A DNA stretch of 64,000 nucleotides from Dechloromonas sp. UBA6271 (lineage in GTDB: Bacteria; Pseudomonadota; Gammaproteobacteria; Burkholderiales; Rhodocyclaceae). Made by a program: the position numbers and the translations under genes. Positions 18,530 through 26,973 of this stretch are shown here, piece by piece. Position 1 is the stretch's first letter. Each line of letters starts with the position of its first letter. The stretch covers positions 62,001 through 126,000 of the forward strand of contig DJUX01000005.1 in assembly GCA_002440665.1 (NCBI GenBank), given 5' to 3'. The notes beneath the pieces were generated by a model that was not told where the DNA came from, searched no databases, and saw only the letters and a program-made list of their open reading frames with translations.

Positions 18530-19462
18530 TCACTCCCCCTTTCCGAATTTGGCGGCCAGCGTCGGGACCAGACCCTTGGGCAGGAAGATCATCGACAGCA
18601 TCAGGATGGCGCCGAACACGACCGTCTCCCAGCCTTCGAAAGTCGCCAGCGCCTGCGGCAGAGCAGTCAGCAGCACGGCGCCGACCAGCGAGCCGTAGAC
18701 CGAGGCCATGCCGCCGATCACCACCATGGTCATCAGTTCGATCGAATGGAAGAAGTCGGCAAAGTTGGGACTGACGAAACCGACGTAATGCGCCGTGACG
18801 CTGCCCATCAGGCTGGCGAAGACGGCAGAGAGCACGAAGATCGCCACCTTGTAGCGGACAACATCGACGCCGACCACCTGCGAGGCAACTTCCGATCCGT
18901 GCAGCGCACGCAAGGCGCGGCCGAAGGGCGAGTCGATCAGGTTGAGCGAAGCCCAGACCGAGACCGACAACAGGATGGCGACGACCCAGTACCACTGCTT
19001 GTCATTAGTCAGTTCGAAGCCGAACATGCCCATCGCCGGCACCGGCATGCCGTCCGGCCCGCCGGTCCATTGCGCTTCGTTGCGTAACGCAATGCTGATG
19101 ATGATGCCGAGGCCGAGGGTCGCCATCGCCAGGTAATTGCCCTTGAGCTTGAAGATCGGCCGTGCGACCACTGCCGCCAGCAGGCCGGTCGCCGCTGCTC
19201 CGGCGGCCATCGCCAGTAGCGGATGCCAGCCGAAATGCGTTGGCAACACCGCGGAGGCATAGGCGCCGATGCCGAGAAAGCCGGCGTGACCGAGACTGAT
19301 CTGGCCGGCGAAGCCGACCAGCAGGTTGAGGCCGAGGACGATGACCGCGTTGATCGCCATGCGGATGGCCAGGTCCACGTAGAAACTGTTGGGCAGCACG
19401 AAGGGCAGCACCACCAGGATGGCGATGACGATGTAAAGGCCGTTATAGACGCTTTTTTTCAT
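18530..19462 (-). CDS. livM: Branched-chain-type ABC permease LivM
   Basis: A 310-residue polytopic membrane protein with about eight hydrophobic segments. It has the LivM marker sequences LVGFAGQISLGHAGFLGIGAYA near residue 48 and the cytoplasmic coupling region FGRALRALHGSEVASQVVGVDVVRYKVAIFV near 185-215. It forms the membrane channel with LivH. The start at 19462 gives MKKSVYNG and lies two bases after the livH stop, so translation is coupled. Confidence 0.92.
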   Translation of the reverse strand: MKKSVYNGLYIVIAILVVLPFVLPNSFYVDLAIRMAINAVIVLGLNLLVGFAGQISLGHAGFLGIGAYASAVLPTHFGWHPLLAMAAGAAATGLLAAVVARPIFKLKGNYLAMATLGLGIIISIALRNEAQWTGGPDGMPVPAMGMFGFELTNDKQWYWVVAILLSVSVWASLNLIDSPFGRALRALHGSEVASQVVGVDVVRYKVAIFVLSAVFASLMGSVTAHYVGFVSPNFADFFHSIELMTMVVIGGMASVYGSLVGAVLLTALPQALATFEGWETVVFGAILMLSMIFLPKGLVPTLAAKFGKGE

Positions 19463-19464
19463 GC

Positions 19465-20340
19465 TTACACCCGATCCGTTGATTTGCCGCCGAACAGGCC
19501 GCGCGGCATGAAGAAGAGAATGAACAGGATCAGCACGAAAGGCATCGCGTCCTTGTAGGCCGACGAAATGTAGCCGGCGCCCATCGCTTCGAGGATGCCG
19601 ACCAGCAGACCACCGACGACGGCGCCGAGGCCGTTGCCCAGGCCGCCGAGCACGGCGGCGACGAAGCCCTTGAGGCCGAGCATGATGCCGACATCGTAGG
19701 AGGTCAGCGTGATCGGCGTGATCAGGATGCCGCCCAGCGCACCGAGTGCCGCCGACATGGCGAAGCTCATGAACAGCACCCAGCCGGTGTTGATACCGAC
19801 CAGTTCGGCGGCGAGCCGGTTGTAGGAGGTGGCGAGCATGGCCTTGCCCTGCAGCGTGCGGCTGAAGAAGTACCAGAGCGCAACGACGACCAGCGCGGTG
19901 ACACCGAGCACCCACAGGCTCTGCGGCATCAGCGTGGCGCCCAGGATATCAATCGGCGTTTCGCCGGAGAAAGCCGGCAGGCTGTGCGTGCCCTTGCCGA
20001 AGATAACGCTGGTGAGGCCGCGGATGACCAGTGAGGCACCGATGGTGATGATGATCAGCGTCACCGTCTCGGCACCCCTGACCGGCTCGATCGCCAGCTT
20101 CTCGATCAGCACGCCGACGATGGCGGGGATCAGGATGGCCAGCACAAGCGCGACCGGCAGCGGCAGGCCGGCCTGCACGAAGAACACGGCAAGCATGCCG
20201 CCGAGCATGATGAATTCGCCCTGGGCGAAGTTGATGACGTTGCTGGCGTTGTAGATCAGCGTGAAGCCGAGAGCGGCCAGCGCGTAAGTCGCGCCGACCG
20301 TGATCCCGGAAAAGAGGAATTGCAGGAACTGGGCTAGCAT
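19465..20340 (-). CDS. livH: Branched-chain-type ABC permease LivH
   Basis: A 291-residue polytopic membrane protein with the LivH signature ITVGATYALAALGFTLIYNASNVINFAQGEFIMLGG at the N-terminus and AVLGGLGNGLGAVVGGLLVGILE near residue 225. It pairs with LivM. The ATG at 20338-20340 has AAGGAG six bases upstream; this site lies inside an 11-codon leader frame whose stop overlaps the livH start. The first gene of the transport block, it follows the ferredoxin reductase gene by 79 bases on the same strand. Confidence 0.92.
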   Translation of the reverse strand: MLAQFLQFLFSGITVGATYALAALGFTLIYNASNVINFAQGEFIMLGGMLAVFFVQAGLPLPVALVLAILIPAIVGVLIEKLAIEPVRGAETVTLIIITIGASLVIRGLTSVIFGKGTHSLPAFSGETPIDILGATLMPQSLWVLGVTALVVVALWYFFSRTLQGKAMLATSYNRLAAELVGINTGWVLFMSFAMSAALGALGGILITPITLTSYDVGIMLGLKGFVAAVLGGLGNGLGAVVGGLLVGILEAMGAGYISSAYKDAMPFVLILFILFFMPRGLFGGKSTDRV

Positions 20341-20375
20341 CACACACTCCTTCTCTGTTGGCACAAGTTGTTCAT
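20340..20375 (-). CDS. Possible 11-residue leader peptide coupled to livH
   Basis: On the minus strand, AAAGGAAACGAG precedes an ATG at 20373-20375 that encodes MNNLCQQRRSV and ends in TGA overlapping the livH ATG (TGATG). The livH ribosome-binding site lies within this small frame. The arrangement would couple livH translation to that of the leader. Expression is unproven, and the sequence has no run of a single amino acid that would point to classical attenuation. Confidence 0.35.
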   Translation of the reverse strand: MNNLCQQRRSV

Positions 20376-20419
20376 CTCGTTTCCTTTGTCGTTATAAAGG
20401 CATTGCTGTGGTAAACCGT

Positions 20420-21469
20420 TCAAACCGGTAACAAATGGTCGGCATCGGCGACCACGGGTTGTTGCTGGGCGAAGAAACCTTCGGTGTGGATCAGTTCGTC
20501 CACCGCGCCCTGTTTCTTGGCGGCGGCGACACAAGTATCAACGAACTCCGGACTGCCGGCGGCAAAAATGGTGTGCTTCGACAGATCCTTGAACAACTGC
20601 GGCAGCACAACGTCGATGCGGCCGGCCAGGTAGCCTTCGGCCTGCTCGCGGGTCAGCGTGACCTTGTAATCGAAATTGCGGTGCTTGGTCCGCCACCAGG
20701 CCATCATGCCCTGGCTGTAGACATCTTCACGGGTGCGGGCCGAGAACAGCATCGTCACCGGCTTCTTGAAACCACGGCGCAGCGCCGCTTCGGCCAGCGC
20801 CAGCACCGGTGCCAGGCCGGTACCGGCCGCCAGGCAGAGGACCGGCGTATCAACCGAGGGGTCGCCGATGAAGGTGCCGTAGGCACCGGAAATCTTGACG
20901 TTCTCACCGACGGCCAGCTGGTCATGAATCCAGTTGCTGGTGACACCGCCGTCGGCGCGGGCAACCTGCAGCACCAGTTCACCATCGGGGCGCGGCGCGT
21001 TGGAAATCGAGTAGGCGCGGGCCGGAATGTCGGCACGCGGATTGCCGATGGTTACATACTGGCCAGGCCAGTAGCGGACCGGCTGGCCGACCGGGCGCAG
21101 ACGCAACTCGACGACGCGGGCGGCAATCGGGCGTTTGTCGGTGACGACGAAGAGCGCATCCTCGCGCGGGGGGAAGAGTTTCGGCTTGGCATCGAGGGTG
21201 CCCCATTCGATGACCAATTCCTCGGAAATCGGCTTGGCCATGCACATCAGGCCGTAGCCCTGCTTGCGTTCATCCTGCGACAGCGCCATGTCGAGCACCA
21301 TGCCCTGGTCGAACTGACCGGCGGTGACCTTGACCTTGCACTCGCCGCAGGCGCCGGCGCGGCAATTGTTGGGCAGGGCGTAACCCGCCTTTTCCAGCGC
21401 CATCAGCACGGTGTCGCCGTAGGCGCAATCCACCGCCTTGCCCGAAGGCTGCATAACGATACGAGTCAT
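20420..21469 (-). CDS. Plant-type [2Fe-2S] ferredoxin/flavin reductase
   Basis: The 349-residue product begins with a plant-type ferredoxin domain (ligands C36, C41, C44 and C76; CRAGACGEC motif). A ferredoxin-NADP reductase module follows: the FAD-binding RAYS motif near 151-154, then AAGTGLAPVLALAEAAL for NAD(P)H near 217. This order (ferredoxin first) is that of oxygenase reductases such as BenC, XylZ and MmoC, not of PaaE, where the ferredoxin is C-terminal. It follows the diiron oxygenase gene by 99 bases and is the obvious electron donor for it. AGGGGA lies five bases before the ATG at 21467-21469. Confidence 0.88.
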   Translation of the reverse strand: MTRIVMQPSGKAVDCAYGDTVLMALEKAGYALPNNCRAGACGECKVKVTAGQFDQGMVLDMALSQDERKQGYGLMCMAKPISEELVIEWGTLDAKPKLFPPREDALFVVTDKRPIAARVVELRLRPVGQPVRYWPGQYVTIGNPRADIPARAYSISNAPRPDGELVLQVARADGGVTSNWIHDQLAVGENVKISGAYGTFIGDPSVDTPVLCLAAGTGLAPVLALAEAALRRGFKKPVTMLFSARTREDVYSQGMMAWWRTKHRNFDYKVTLTREQAEGYLAGRIDVVLPQLFKDLSKHTIFAAGSPEFVDTCVAAAKKQGAVDELIHTEGFFAQQQPVVADADHLLPV

Positions 21470-21544
21470 TTTTGTCCCCTGACTGTATTGATTTCTCTGT
21501 TGCGGCAGGGCCGGCAACCCTTGGCGGGTGCCGGCCGATTTTTA

Positions 21545-21567
21545 TGCCATTTTTGCGGTTGACCGCG
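21545..21567 (-). repeat. Variant copy of the short repeat after the diiron gene
   Basis: Directly after the stop of the diiron oxygenase gene the minus strand reads GCGGTCAACCGCAAAAATGGCA. This is a one-base variant of the core followed by the A-rich AAAAATG block. It lies in the 99-base gap before the reductase gene. Confidence 0.5.
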
Positions 21568-21568
21568 C

Positions 21569-22597
21569 TCAGAAGACCGGAATGATGTCTTCCATGTCGA
21601 TCTCGGAGACTTCCTGGCCCGAGATGCCGACCTCGGGAATCGCCGGGAACGGAATGTTGTAACGGTCAAGCACGCCCTTCAGGTTGATCATCGCGTTTTT
21701 CCAGTTTTCCAGCTTGGCTTCGTAGCTCGGGATGCCGAAACCGGCGCCACGGGCCACTTCCTCGCCTTCGCGCTGGTTGGCGATGAAGTCTTCCGGCAGG
21801 TCCCAGAATTCCATCGGCGGCTCGAACAGAACGGCGGACAGGAACAGGTAGCCGGCGCGAATCTGCTTGGTGACGATGGCTTTGGTTTCATCCTTGAGGC
21901 CAGGGTAGTCGCGTTCCATCACCGCCATGCAGATCGCCATGTGACGGCCTTCGTCGCGGCCGATATTCTTGAAGCCTTCCTTGAACACCGCTTCACGGGA
22001 GTTGTCGAACATCTGCTTGAAAATGGTGGCAGCGGCGATCTCGCCCATCAGGAAGGAACTGAACAGCACGGCGAGGTCGTACTTGGGCACCGCCTGCTTG
22101 TAGCCGCTCCAGTAGCGCGAGCCGTTGAAGTACAGCCACTTGACGTTCTTCTGCAGGCGGCGGCCGAGGTCGGTCTTCGGTTCGTAAGTGATCGGGTCCG
22201 GGTGGCCGAGCATCTTGGTGATGGCCAGGCCGCACATGATTTCGTGGTTCTGCTCGTCGCGGGTGACGGAGAAGAAGCACTTGCGGACGGGGTCTTCCTC
22301 GTGCACTTCGTAGGTCTTGATCAGCGCTTCAGCAAACACCGGAGGAGCCGATGCATCGAACACCGACAACAGACTCCACCAATAGGCAATCGATTCACGT
22401 TCTTCCCACGTGTAGCTGTCTACATCCAGCGTGTCCCAAGGCAGCTTTTCCGGGTCCCAGTTCTCGCGCAGCGAGGCTTCCCAGACTTCCTGCAGCTTCT
22501 TGGTCTTGGAGTTCCAGGACAGCGGATAGATGTTGGGCTGCTGGATTTCCGGCGGGAATTCCATCTTGTCTGCAAAACGTTCCTTGTTACTTGCCAT
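21569..22597 (-). CDS. Ferritin-like diiron oxygenase (R2/AurF-like fold)
   Basis: A soluble 342-residue protein with two carboxylate-bridged iron half-sites: E90 with DEQNH (E115, H118), and E186 with DEGRH (E216, H219). The E...DExxH pair matches the ferritin-like/R2 and AurF-CmlI type superfamily. A radical Tyr four residues after H118, as in class I ribonucleotide reductase R2, is missing (Cys122 is there), and no nrdA is adjacent, so an oxygenase role fits better. The next gene downstream encodes a ferredoxin reductase and then an ABC importer, pointing to a reductase-fed monooxygenase acting on the imported aromatic or its CoA ester. GGAG lies seven bases before the ATG. The exact reaction is unknown. 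It is not PaaA, which is present elsewhere in the window. Confidence 0.75.
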   Translation of the reverse strand: MASNKERFADKMEFPPEIQQPNIYPLSWNSKTKKLQEVWEASLRENWDPEKLPWDTLDVDSYTWEERESIAYWWSLLSVFDASAPPVFAEALIKTYEVHEEDPVRKCFFSVTRDEQNHEIMCGLAITKMLGHPDPITYEPKTDLGRRLQKNVKWLYFNGSRYWSGYKQAVPKYDLAVLFSSFLMGEIAAATIFKQMFDNSREAVFKEGFKNIGRDEGRHMAICMAVMERDYPGLKDETKAIVTKQIRAGYLFLSAVLFEPPMEFWDLPEDFIANQREGEEVARGAGFGIPSYEAKLENWKNAMINLKGVLDRYNIPFPAIPEVGISGQEVSEIDMEDIIPVF

Positions 22598-22667
22598 GTC
22601 TCACTCCTCGATAGGGATTTTTGATCAGTTCGCCACGCCACCAAACCTGTCCGGTGGCGCAGGGCGA

Positions 22668-22697
22668 ATAATGATACCTACCAATGCGTTGTGTCAA
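22668..22697 (-). promoter_or_regulatory. Promoter of the diiron oxygenase-liv operon
   Basis: On the minus strand TTGACA (complement of 22692-22697) is a perfect -35. The -10 is either CATTAT 18 bases on (22668-22673) or TATCAT at 15 bases (22671-22676). It stands about 70 bases before the oxygenase ATG. Confidence 0.5.
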
Positions 22698-22878
22698 TAT
22701 ATTTTGTATCGATTTGGTGAATATTTGTCTCGGAACAAATTCCTTAGTTTAGAACCACCACTTCGAACGTCATATTACAAATGTTTAACATCATGTTTTA
22801 CAATTACTTTTACAATTTTAAGAAACCAATTTCCTATTTCGGAATCATTGGCGAGTAAAATTATTTCGATACTTTTGT

Positions 22879-22912
22879 TTGACTTTATATAAAATCGTTA
22901 GTATCGTTCGAT
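22879..22912 (+). promoter_or_regulatory. Promoter of the paaN operon with overlapping palindrome
   Basis: TTGACT (22879-22884), a 17-base spacer and TATCGT (22902-22907) form a plausible sigma70 promoter 55 bases before paaN. The palindrome ATCGTTCGAT (22903-22912) overlaps the -10 and is a candidate operator for a repressor of the paa genes. Neither has been tested. Confidence 0.45.
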
Positions 22913-22967
22913 CAGTTTGTTGCTGCCCTCACCACCACCCAAGAACAACATCACGAAGGAGATATCG

Positions 22968-24635
22968 ATGACCCATCCCCTGCTGGAAAAACACCGCGCC
23001 ACACTCGAAGGCGCCCTCAACGCCATTCATACCCGTGGTTACTGGTCCGCCTATAACGAGATGCCAAGCCCCAAGGCCTATGGCGAAACTGCAGCCGAAG
23101 ACGGCAAGAAGTCGTTCGAGGGCCATCTCAACAATAAGTTCGAGCTGGGGCAACCGGGCCAGAGCGGCTGGACCGGTGGCGAACAATCGCCCTACGGCAT
23201 CGACCTGAATGTCGAATACCCCGTCTGTGACCATGAGGCATTGATCGCCGCCGGCCAGCAGGCCATGACCGGCTGGCAGCAGGCCGGCGCCGATGGCCGC
23301 ACCGGCATCTGCCTGGAAATCCTCGATCGCCTCAACAAGCAGAGCTTCGAACTCGCCCACTCGGTCATGATGACCACCGGCCAGGGCTGGATGATGGCCT
23401 TCCAGGCTGGCGCCCCGCACGCCCAGGACCGCGGCCTCGAAGCCGTCGCCTACGCCTACCGCGAAATGAAGTTCGTCCCCGGCGAAACGACCTGGGAAAA
23501 GCCGCAGGGCAAGAACCCGCCGCTGGTCATGAAGAAGCACTTCGAGATCGTCGGCCATGGCGTCGGCGTCGTCGTCGGCTGCGGTACCTTCCCGACCTGG
23601 AACACCTACCCCGGCCTGTTCGCCGCGCTGGCCACCGGCAATGCCGTTATCGTCAAACCGCACAGCAACGCCATCCTGCCGGCCGCCATCACCGTGCGCA
23701 CCGTCCGCGCCGTGCTCGCCGAGAACGGCATCGATCCCAACCTGGTCTCCCTGTGCGTCGCCGACAAGCGCGAAACAACCCAGAAGCTGGTCACCCATCC
23801 GGCCGTCAAGTCGATCGACTTCACCGGTGGCAACGTCTTCGGCCAGTGGCTGATCGACAATTGTCGCCAGGCGCGCGTCTATGCCGAGTTGGCCGGCGTC
23901 AACAACATCGTCATCGACTCGACCGACAGCTACAAGCGCATGCTCGGCAATCTCGCCTTCACGCTGTCGCTCTACTCCGGCCAGATGTGCACCACCTCGC
24001 AGGCCCTTTTCGTGCCGGCCGGCGGCATCGATACCGAAGACGGCCACAAGTCCTACGACGAAGTCTGTGCTGACCTCGCCAAGGCAGTGACCGGCTTCCT
24101 GAGCAAACCGGAAGTCGCCCATGCCGTGCTCGGCGCCATGCAGTCCTCCGACACGCTGAAGCGCGTCGGCGAAGCCGACAGCGGCGCACTGGGCAAGGTG
24201 ATCCTCGCCTCGACCAAGCTCGACAACCCGGATTTCCCGAAAGCCGAAGTGCGCACCCCGGTCCTGCTCGCCTGCGACGCGGCCGACGAGAAGGCCTATA
24301 TGGAAGAGCGTTTCGGCCCGATCAGCTTCATCGTCAAGGTCGCCGACACCGCTGCTGCCATCGCGCTATCCGAACGGATTATTGCCACCCACGGCGCGTT
24401 GACCGCAGGCATCTACTCGACCAAGGCCGAAGTGCTCGACGCGATGACCGCCGCCACGATGCGTTCCAAGGTCGCGCTGTCGATCAACCTGACCGGCGGC
24501 GTCTTCGTGAACCAGTCGGCGGCCTACTCCGACTACCACGGCACCGGTGGCAACCCGGCGGCCAACGCCTCCTACTCCGATGCCGCCTTCGTCGCCAATC
24601 GCTTCTGTGTCGTACAGCGCCGCTACCACGTCTGA
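22968..24635 (+). CDS. paaN: PaaN-type aldehyde dehydrogenase of phenylacetate degradation (no hydratase domain)
   Basis: The product is 555 residues, an aldehyde dehydrogenase of the PaaN family: cofactor region VVVGCGTFPTWNTYPG, general base E307 (YAELAG) and nucleophile C341 (SGQMCTTSQ). In the pathway it oxidises the ring-opened 3-oxo-5,6-dehydrosuberyl-CoA semialdehyde to the acid. Canonical PaaZ (about 680 residues) has an added C-terminal MaoC hydratase domain that opens oxepin-CoA; that domain is absent here and must be supplied by another protein. AAGGAG precedes the ATG by six bases. It is the first gene of the rightward operon, ten bases before paaG. Confidence 0.88.
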   Translation: MTHPLLEKHRATLEGALNAIHTRGYWSAYNEMPSPKAYGETAAEDGKKSFEGHLNNKFELGQPGQSGWTGGEQSPYGIDLNVEYPVCDHEALIAAGQQAMTGWQQAGADGRTGICLEILDRLNKQSFELAHSVMMTTGQGWMMAFQAGAPHAQDRGLEAVAYAYREMKFVPGETTWEKPQGKNPPLVMKKHFEIVGHGVGVVVGCGTFPTWNTYPGLFAALATGNAVIVKPHSNAILPAAITVRTVRAVLAENGIDPNLVSLCVADKRETTQKLVTHPAVKSIDFTGGNVFGQWLIDNCRQARVYAELAGVNNIVIDSTDSYKRMLGNLAFTLSLYSGQMCTTSQALFVPAGGIDTEDGHKSYDEVCADLAKAVTGFLSKPEVAHAVLGAMQSSDTLKRVGEADSGALGKVILASTKLDNPDFPKAEVRTPVLLACDAADEKAYMEERFGPISFIVKVADTAAAIALSERIIATHGALTAGIYSTKAEVLDAMTAATMRSKVALSINLTGGVFVNQSAAYSDYHGTGGNPAANASYSDAAFVANRFCVVQRRYHV

Positions 24636-24644
24636 GATCGCGCC

Positions 24645-25439
24645 ATGAACTTTGAAACCATCAGCTTCAGCGTCGACGCCGGCATCGCCCGCCTGACCCT
24701 GAACCGCCCGGACAAGCTGAACAGCTTCACCGGCGAAATGCACGCCGAACTGCGCGTGGCGCTCGACAGTATCCAGAACGACACCTCGGTGCGCGTGCTG
24801 GTGTTGACCGGTGCCGGCCGCGCCTTCTCGGCCGGCCAGGATCTGGCCGACCCGGCGATGGCCGCCGTCGACGGCAAGATGCCGGACATCGGCAATGTCG
24901 TCGAAGCCTGCTACAAGCCACTGATCCTGCGCCTGCAGAACCTGCGCGTGCCGACCATCGCCGCCGTCAACGGCATCGCCGCCGGCGCCGGCGCCTCGGT
25001 GGCGCTGGCCTGCGACCTGGTCATCGCCAGCAAGTCCGCCTCCTTCCTGCAGGCCTTCAGCAAGATCGGCCTGATTCCGGATACCGGCGGCACCTGGTTC
25101 CTGCCGCAGCGCGTCGGCATGGCCCGCGCCATGGGCCTGGCCCTGCTCGCCGACAAGCTGCCGGCCGAGAAGGCCGCCGACTGGGGGCTGATCTGGGAAT
25201 GCACCGAGGATGCCGATTTTTCCGCTCGCATCGATGCGCTGGCCCAGCAGTTGTCCACTGCACCGACAAAGGCGCTGGTTCGCACCCGCCAGGCCATGCA
25301 CGCCGCCCCCGGCCACACGCTGGAGCAGCAGCTGTCGATGGAAGGCGGCTTCATGCGCGAGCTGGGCTGGAGCCCGGATTACGCCGAGGGCGTTGCCGCC
25401 TTCATGGCCAAGCGCGCCCCAAATTTCACCGGAGCATAA
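24645..25439 (+). CDS. paaG: 1,2-epoxyphenylacetyl-CoA isomerase PaaG
   Basis: A 264-residue crotonase-fold protein with the oxyanion-hole segment AFSAGQDLADPAM and the second loop NGIAAGAGASVALACDLVIAS. The catalytic Asp region is KIGLIPDTGGTWFLPQRVG, where PaaG has Asp in place of the Glu of true hydratases. It converts the ring-1,2-epoxide of phenylacetyl-CoA to the seven-membered oxepin-CoA and later isomerises a double bond. It lies between paaN and paaH with ten- and four-base gaps. Confidence 0.9.
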   Translation: MNFETISFSVDAGIARLTLNRPDKLNSFTGEMHAELRVALDSIQNDTSVRVLVLTGAGRAFSAGQDLADPAMAAVDGKMPDIGNVVEACYKPLILRLQNLRVPTIAAVNGIAAGAGASVALACDLVIASKSASFLQAFSKIGLIPDTGGTWFLPQRVGMARAMGLALLADKLPAEKAADWGLIWECTEDADFSARIDALAQQLSTAPTKALVRTRQAMHAAPGHTLEQQLSMEGGFMRELGWSPDYAEGVAAFMAKRAPNFTGA

Positions 25440-25443
25440 GTAC

Positions 25444-26973
25444 GTGACTCAATCACCTCTACCCCAACAAGCGCTCATCGCCATCGTCGGCACCGGTGCC
25501 ATGGGCGCCGGCATCGCCCAGGTGGCGGCTGCAGCCGGCCACCCGGTCAAGCTGCTCGACAACCGGCCCGGTGCCGCTGAAAAGGCGGTGGCCGGCATTC
25601 GCGCCCAGTTCGCGAAAATGGCCGAAAAAGGCAAGTTGACCGCAGCAGCCGCGCAAGCTGCCGGCGAGCGCCTGATTCCGGTCAGCAGCCTGACCGACCT
25701 GGCCGATGCCGCGCTGGTTACCGAAGCCATCGTCGAAAACCTGGAAGCCAAGCAGACGCTGTTCAGCGATCTCGAAGCCATCGTCGGCGCCGACTGCATC
25801 TTCGGCACCAACACCTCGTCGATCTCGGTGACCGCCATTGGCGCCGCGCTGAAGCGCCCGGAGCGCCTGGCCGGCCTGCACTTCTTCAACCCGGCGCCGC
25901 TGATGGCGCTGGTCGAGATCGTCTCCGGCCTGGCTACCGACAAGGCCGTCGCCGACACGCTGTTCGCCACCGCGACCGCGTGGGGCAAGACGGCAGTGCA
26001 CGCCAAGTCGACCCCCGGTTTCATCGTAAATCGCGTCGCCCGTCCTTATTACGCCGAGGCCCTGCGCCTGGCCCAGGAAGGTGCTGCCGATTACGCCACC
26101 ATCGACGCCTGCTGCCGCGAGGCCGGCGGCTTCCGCATGGGCCCGTTCGAGCTGATGGACATGATCGGCCACGACGTCAATTTCGCCGTGACCAACTCCG
26201 TCTGGCGCGCCTTCTACAATGACCAGCGCTTCCTGCCCTCGCTGATTCAGCAGGAACTGGTCGATGCCGGCTTCTACGGCAAGAAGACGGGCCGCGGCTT
26301 CTACGACTACCGTGAGGGCGCCGTGAAGCCCGCAGCGCAAACCGAGGCAGCCCAAACCCCGACCGGCAAAATCACCGTTTTTGGCGAGTCGACCGCAGCA
26401 GATGCCCTCGTTGAACGTCTGCAACACAGCGGCCTGTCCTTCAGCCGCGCCCCCGACGTTGACGGCCGTATTGCCGAAATCGGCCGTGCCACCATTTACG
26501 TCACCGATGGCCGCAGCGCCACGCAACGCGCCGCCGAAACTAGCGTCGCCAATACCGTGCTGATCGATCTGGCGCTGGATTACAGCAAGGCCACCCGCCT
26601 CGCCATCGCCGCCGCCGAGCAGTGCGAAGCGGCCGCCGTATCGGCTGCCATCGGCCTGCTGCAGGCGGCCGGCTTCGCCGTCTCGCGCTTCCTCGACGTG
26701 CCGGGCCTGGCCGTCATGCGCACCGTCGCCATGCTGGCCAATGAGGCGGCCGATGCGGTGAACCAGGGCGTCTGTTCCGAAGCCGCCGCCGACTCGGCAA
26801 TGCGCCTCGGCGTCAATTACCCCTGTGGCCCGCTGGCCTGGGCCGACCAGGTCGGCGTCGCCGCCATCCGCGACGTGCTGGCCCATCTCGGCGCCAGCTA
26901 CGGCGAGGACCGCTACCGCATATCCCCCCTGATTCAACGCGCCGTATTTGCCGGAAGAAACATCCATGACTGA
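25444..26973 (+). CDS. paaH: 3-hydroxyadipyl-CoA dehydrogenase PaaH
   Basis: The product is 509 residues: an NAD-binding Rossmann domain (IVGTGAMGAGIAQ), the catalytic His region (GLHFFNPAPLMALVEIV) and a 3HCDH C-terminal domain. A second, partly degenerate 3HCDH copy follows (about 395-505), as usual for PaaH. It oxidises 3-hydroxyadipyl-CoA to 3-oxoadipyl-CoA. The likely start is GTG at 25444, four bases after paaG, with GGAG upstream. The linker between the two C-terminal parts (QTEAAQTPTGKITVFGESTAADA) carries a copy of the GTCGACCGCA repeat at 26388, and another copy lies at 25635. Confidence 0.9.
   Translation: MTQSPLPQQALIAIVGTGAMGAGIAQVAAAAGHPVKLLDNRPGAAEKAVAGIRAQFAKMAEKGKLTAAAAQAAGERLIPVSSLTDLADAALVTEAIVENLEAKQTLFSDLEAIVGADCIFGTNTSSISVTAIGAALKRPERLAGLHFFNPAPLMALVEIVSGLATDKAVADTLFATATAWGKTAVHAKSTPGFIVNRVARPYYAEALRLAQEGAADYATIDACCREAGGFRMGPFELMDMIGHDVNFAVTNSVWRAFYNDQRFLPSLIQQELVDAGFYGKKTGRGFYDYREGAVKPAAQTEAAQTPTGKITVFGESTAADALVERLQHSGLSFSRAPDVDGRIAEIGRATIYVTDGRSATQRAAETSVANTVLIDLALDYSKATRLAIAAAEQCEAAAVSAAIGLLQAAGFAVSRFLDVPGLAVMRTVAMLANEAADAVNQGVCSEAAADSAMRLGVNYPCGPLAWADQVGVAAIRDVLAHLGASYGEDRYRISPLIQRAVFAGRNIHD

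Larger units (their letters stand above)
22598..22967. promoter_or_regulatory. AT-rich divergent control region between diiron operon and paa operon
   Basis: About 370 bases, strikingly AT-rich between 22660 and 22910 against GC-rich neighbours, separate the two divergent operons. It contains one promoter for each side and short palindromes (for example ATCG-TT-CGAT at 22903-22912 over the paa -10). No coding frame here looks real. This is the likely shared control point for uptake and degradation genes, with room for several regulator sites. Confidence 0.6.
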
